Origin: Phycicoccus sp. CSK15P-2
GTDB taxonomy: Bacteria; Actinomycetota; Actinomycetes; Actinomycetales; Dermatophilaceae
Direction: 5' to 3'
DNA length: 64,000 nucleotides
Assembly (NCBI RefSeq): GCF_016888005.1
Contig: NZ_JAFDVE010000025.1
Location: 62,001 to 126,000 of the forward strand
In this document: positions 62,648-64,000 of the stretch, piece after piece
Layout of the letters: every line of letters starts with the position of its first letter
Numbering within the stretch: the first letter of the stretch is position 1
Notes under the pieces: model-generated
The model's database searches: none
What the model was told of the DNA's origin: nothing
The model's input: only the letters and a program-made list of their open reading frames with translations
Position numbers and translations under genes: made by a program

Positions 62648-64000
62648 GTGTCGCAGAACCCCTCGGGCGGCAGCGCCCGCCGCACATCGGGCGTGACCTA
62701 CGCCGAGGCCGCCGACGGCTACTTCGAGAAGCGCGGTCTGACCCGTCACGCAGGCGCCTGGTCGCTGTGGGCGCTCGGCGTCGCGGCGGTCATCTCCGGC
62801 GACTTCTCCGGCTGGAACTTCGGCATCGGCGAGGCCGGCTGGGGCGGGATGCTCGTCGCCACCGTCGTCATCGGCCTGATGTACCTGCTCATGGTCTACT
62901 CCATCGCCGAGATGTCCGCGGCCATGCCGCACACCGGCGGCGCGTACTCGTTCGCGCGGTCCGCGATGGGGCCCTGGGGAGGTTTCGTCACCGGCCTCGC
63001 GGAGTCGATCGAGTACGTCATCACGACCGCCGTCGTCGGCACCTTCTGCGGCACCTACGCCGACGGCATCGTCGAGGACCTGACGGGCGCCTCGCTGCCG
63101 CTCCCCCTGTGGGTGCTGATCTTCTACGGGATCTTCGTCGGCCTGAACTCGGCGGGGGCCGAGGCGTCGTTCAAGTTCGCCGTCGTCATCGCCGTCATCT
63201 CCCTCGGCGTGCTCGCGCTCTTCTCGGTGCTCGCCCTGACCTCCGGCAAGTTCTCGTGGGACAACCTGTGGACCGTCGGGGACGGCAGCTTCCTCCCGCT
63301 CGGCGTCGGCGGCGTCCTCGCGGCCCTGCCGTTCGCGATCTGGTTCTTCCTCGGCATCGAGGAGCTGCCGCTCGCCGCCGAGGAGACGCACACCCCGCAG
63401 CGGGACATCCCCCGCGGCTCGCTCATGGGCATGTTCACGCTGCTCGCGACCGCGTTCGTCGTCCTCGTCCTCAACCCGGGCGTCCTCGGGGCCGAGGAGA
63501 TCTCGGACAGCGGCGAGCCCATCCTCGACGGCTTCCGCGCGATCTTCCCGGACAGCAACATCGCCGCCCTGCTGTCGCTGTTCGCCCTCGCGGGCCTCGT
63601 CGCGTCCTTCCAGGGCATCATGTTCGCCGCGGGGCGCAACCTGTACTCGCTCTCGCGGGCCGGCTACTACCCGCAGGTGCTCTCGCTCACCGGGTCGCGC
63701 AAAGTGCCGTACGTCGCGCTCCTCGCCAGCGCCGGCATCGGGCTGCTGCTCATCATCGGGCTGAGCGTGGTCCTCGGCGAGGACGCGGCCGACGTCGCGA
63801 CCCAGCTGCTCAACATCGCGGTCTTCGGCGCGGTCATCTCGTACCTGCTGCAGATGGTGGCCTTCGTCATGCTGCGCCGGAAGTTCCCGAGCGCCGAGCG
63901 CCCCTACCGCAGCCCGGTGGGGATCGGCGGGGCCGTGGTCGCGGGCGTCATCTCCGCGGGCACGCTGGTCATCCTGCCCTTCAACCCGGACTACCGGTCG
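62648..64000 (+). CDS. APC-family amino acid/ethanolamine permease, 3' end cut by the window
   Basis: 451 codons are visible with no stop. The N-terminus (GYFEKRGLTRHAGAWSLWALGVAAVISGDFSGWNFGIGEAGWGGML) is characteristic of ethanolamine permeases of the APC superfamily; about eleven hydrophobic helices follow, with FFLGIEELPLAAEE near 237. It imports the amine degraded by the divergent operon. GTG 62648 lies 4 bp after GAGGACGGC. The frame is still open at base 64000. Confidence 0.88.
   Translation, partial: MSQNPSGGSARRTSGVTYAEAADGYFEKRGLTRHAGAWSLWALGVAAVISGDFSGWNFGIGEAGWGGMLVATVVIGLMYLLMVYSIAEMSAAMPHTGGAYSFARSAMGPWGGFVTGLAESIEYVITTAVVGTFCGTYADGIVEDLTGASLPLPLWVLIFYGIFVGLNSAGAEASFKFAVVIAVISLGVLALFSVLALTSGKFSWDNLWTVGDGSFLPLGVGGVLAALPFAIWFFLGIEELPLAAEETHTPQRDIPRGSLMGMFTLLATAFVVLVLNPGVLGAEEISDSGEPILDGFRAIFPDSNIAALLSLFALAGLVASFQGIMFAAGRNLYSLSRAGYYPQVLSLTGSRKVPYVALLASAGIGLLLIIGLSVVLGEDAADVATQLLNIAVFGAVISYLLQMVAFVMLRRKFPSAERPYRSPVGIGGAVVAGVISAGTLVILPFNPDYRS

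Overview
High-GC actinobacterial chromosome segment. GC-rich codons, frequent GTG starts, a mycothiol-type DinB-like protein, a DUF222-HNH gene and the order ppx - TIM-barrel epimerase - proC - small HTH protein (as in mycobacteria, Rv0496-Rv0500A) point to Actinomycetia. The gltX, FAH and cimA neighbourhood and the Lpq/Sug-type sugar transporter suggest a Micrococcales lineage such as Intrasporangiaceae (inference).

Layout. 1-9.15 kb is a housekeeping flank: exopolyphosphatase, epimerase, ABC exporter, proline dehydrogenase, proC, two GNATs, a TrkA/KtrA-type protein, AcuC and an excisionase-like HTH protein. 9167-9348 is an almost pure G/C homopolymer tract where the housekeeping order stops. 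9.38-37.6 kb is an enediyne polyketide locus. It has the full five-gene enediyne cassette: unbL/E3 (19.1 kb), unbV/E4, unbU/E5, the iterative PKSE (26.2-32.0 kb) and the hot-dog thioesterase E10. Around these are a P450, a GMC oxidoreductase, a flavin reductase, an acyl-CoA-dehydrogenase-fold flavin hydroxylase, two epoxide-hydrolase-like proteins, an MFS exporter, a START/SRPBCC protein, an AraC regulator, an UbiB-like kinase, and an acyl-CoA carboxylase split into a carboxyltransferase and a free biotin carrier. A repeated 18-bp element, consensus GRGCAATYTGGRAGAAGC, occurs six times in the locus (four strong, two degenerate copies). Each copy lies roughly 50-95 bp upstream of a start codon and in the same sense as that gene. 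It looks like the regulon operator or promoter, and it draws the DUF899-SDR-membrane protein-CopCD block into the cluster.

38.2-55 kb is again housekeeping: tRNA-Glu and tRNA-Gln, a HAD phosphatase, gltX, DUF222-HNH with an SOS-like box, FAH, an SGNH lipoprotein, DUF805, a DNA-glycosylase-like protein, a trehalose-type ABC importer, decayed gene fragments, cimA with an Ile-type attenuator, an MBL hydrolase and a conserved hypothetical protein. 55.2-57.3 kb is a small accessory patch: a frameshifted small gene with its own palindrome, an HTH partner, and a lower-GC orphan protein. 57.3-64 kb encodes a gamma-glutamylation amine-catabolic pathway (GntR regulator, glutamine-synthetase-like ligase, aldehyde dehydrogenase, SDR, glutamine-amidotransferase-like hydrolase) divergent from an APC permease. 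Ethanolamine is the favoured substrate.
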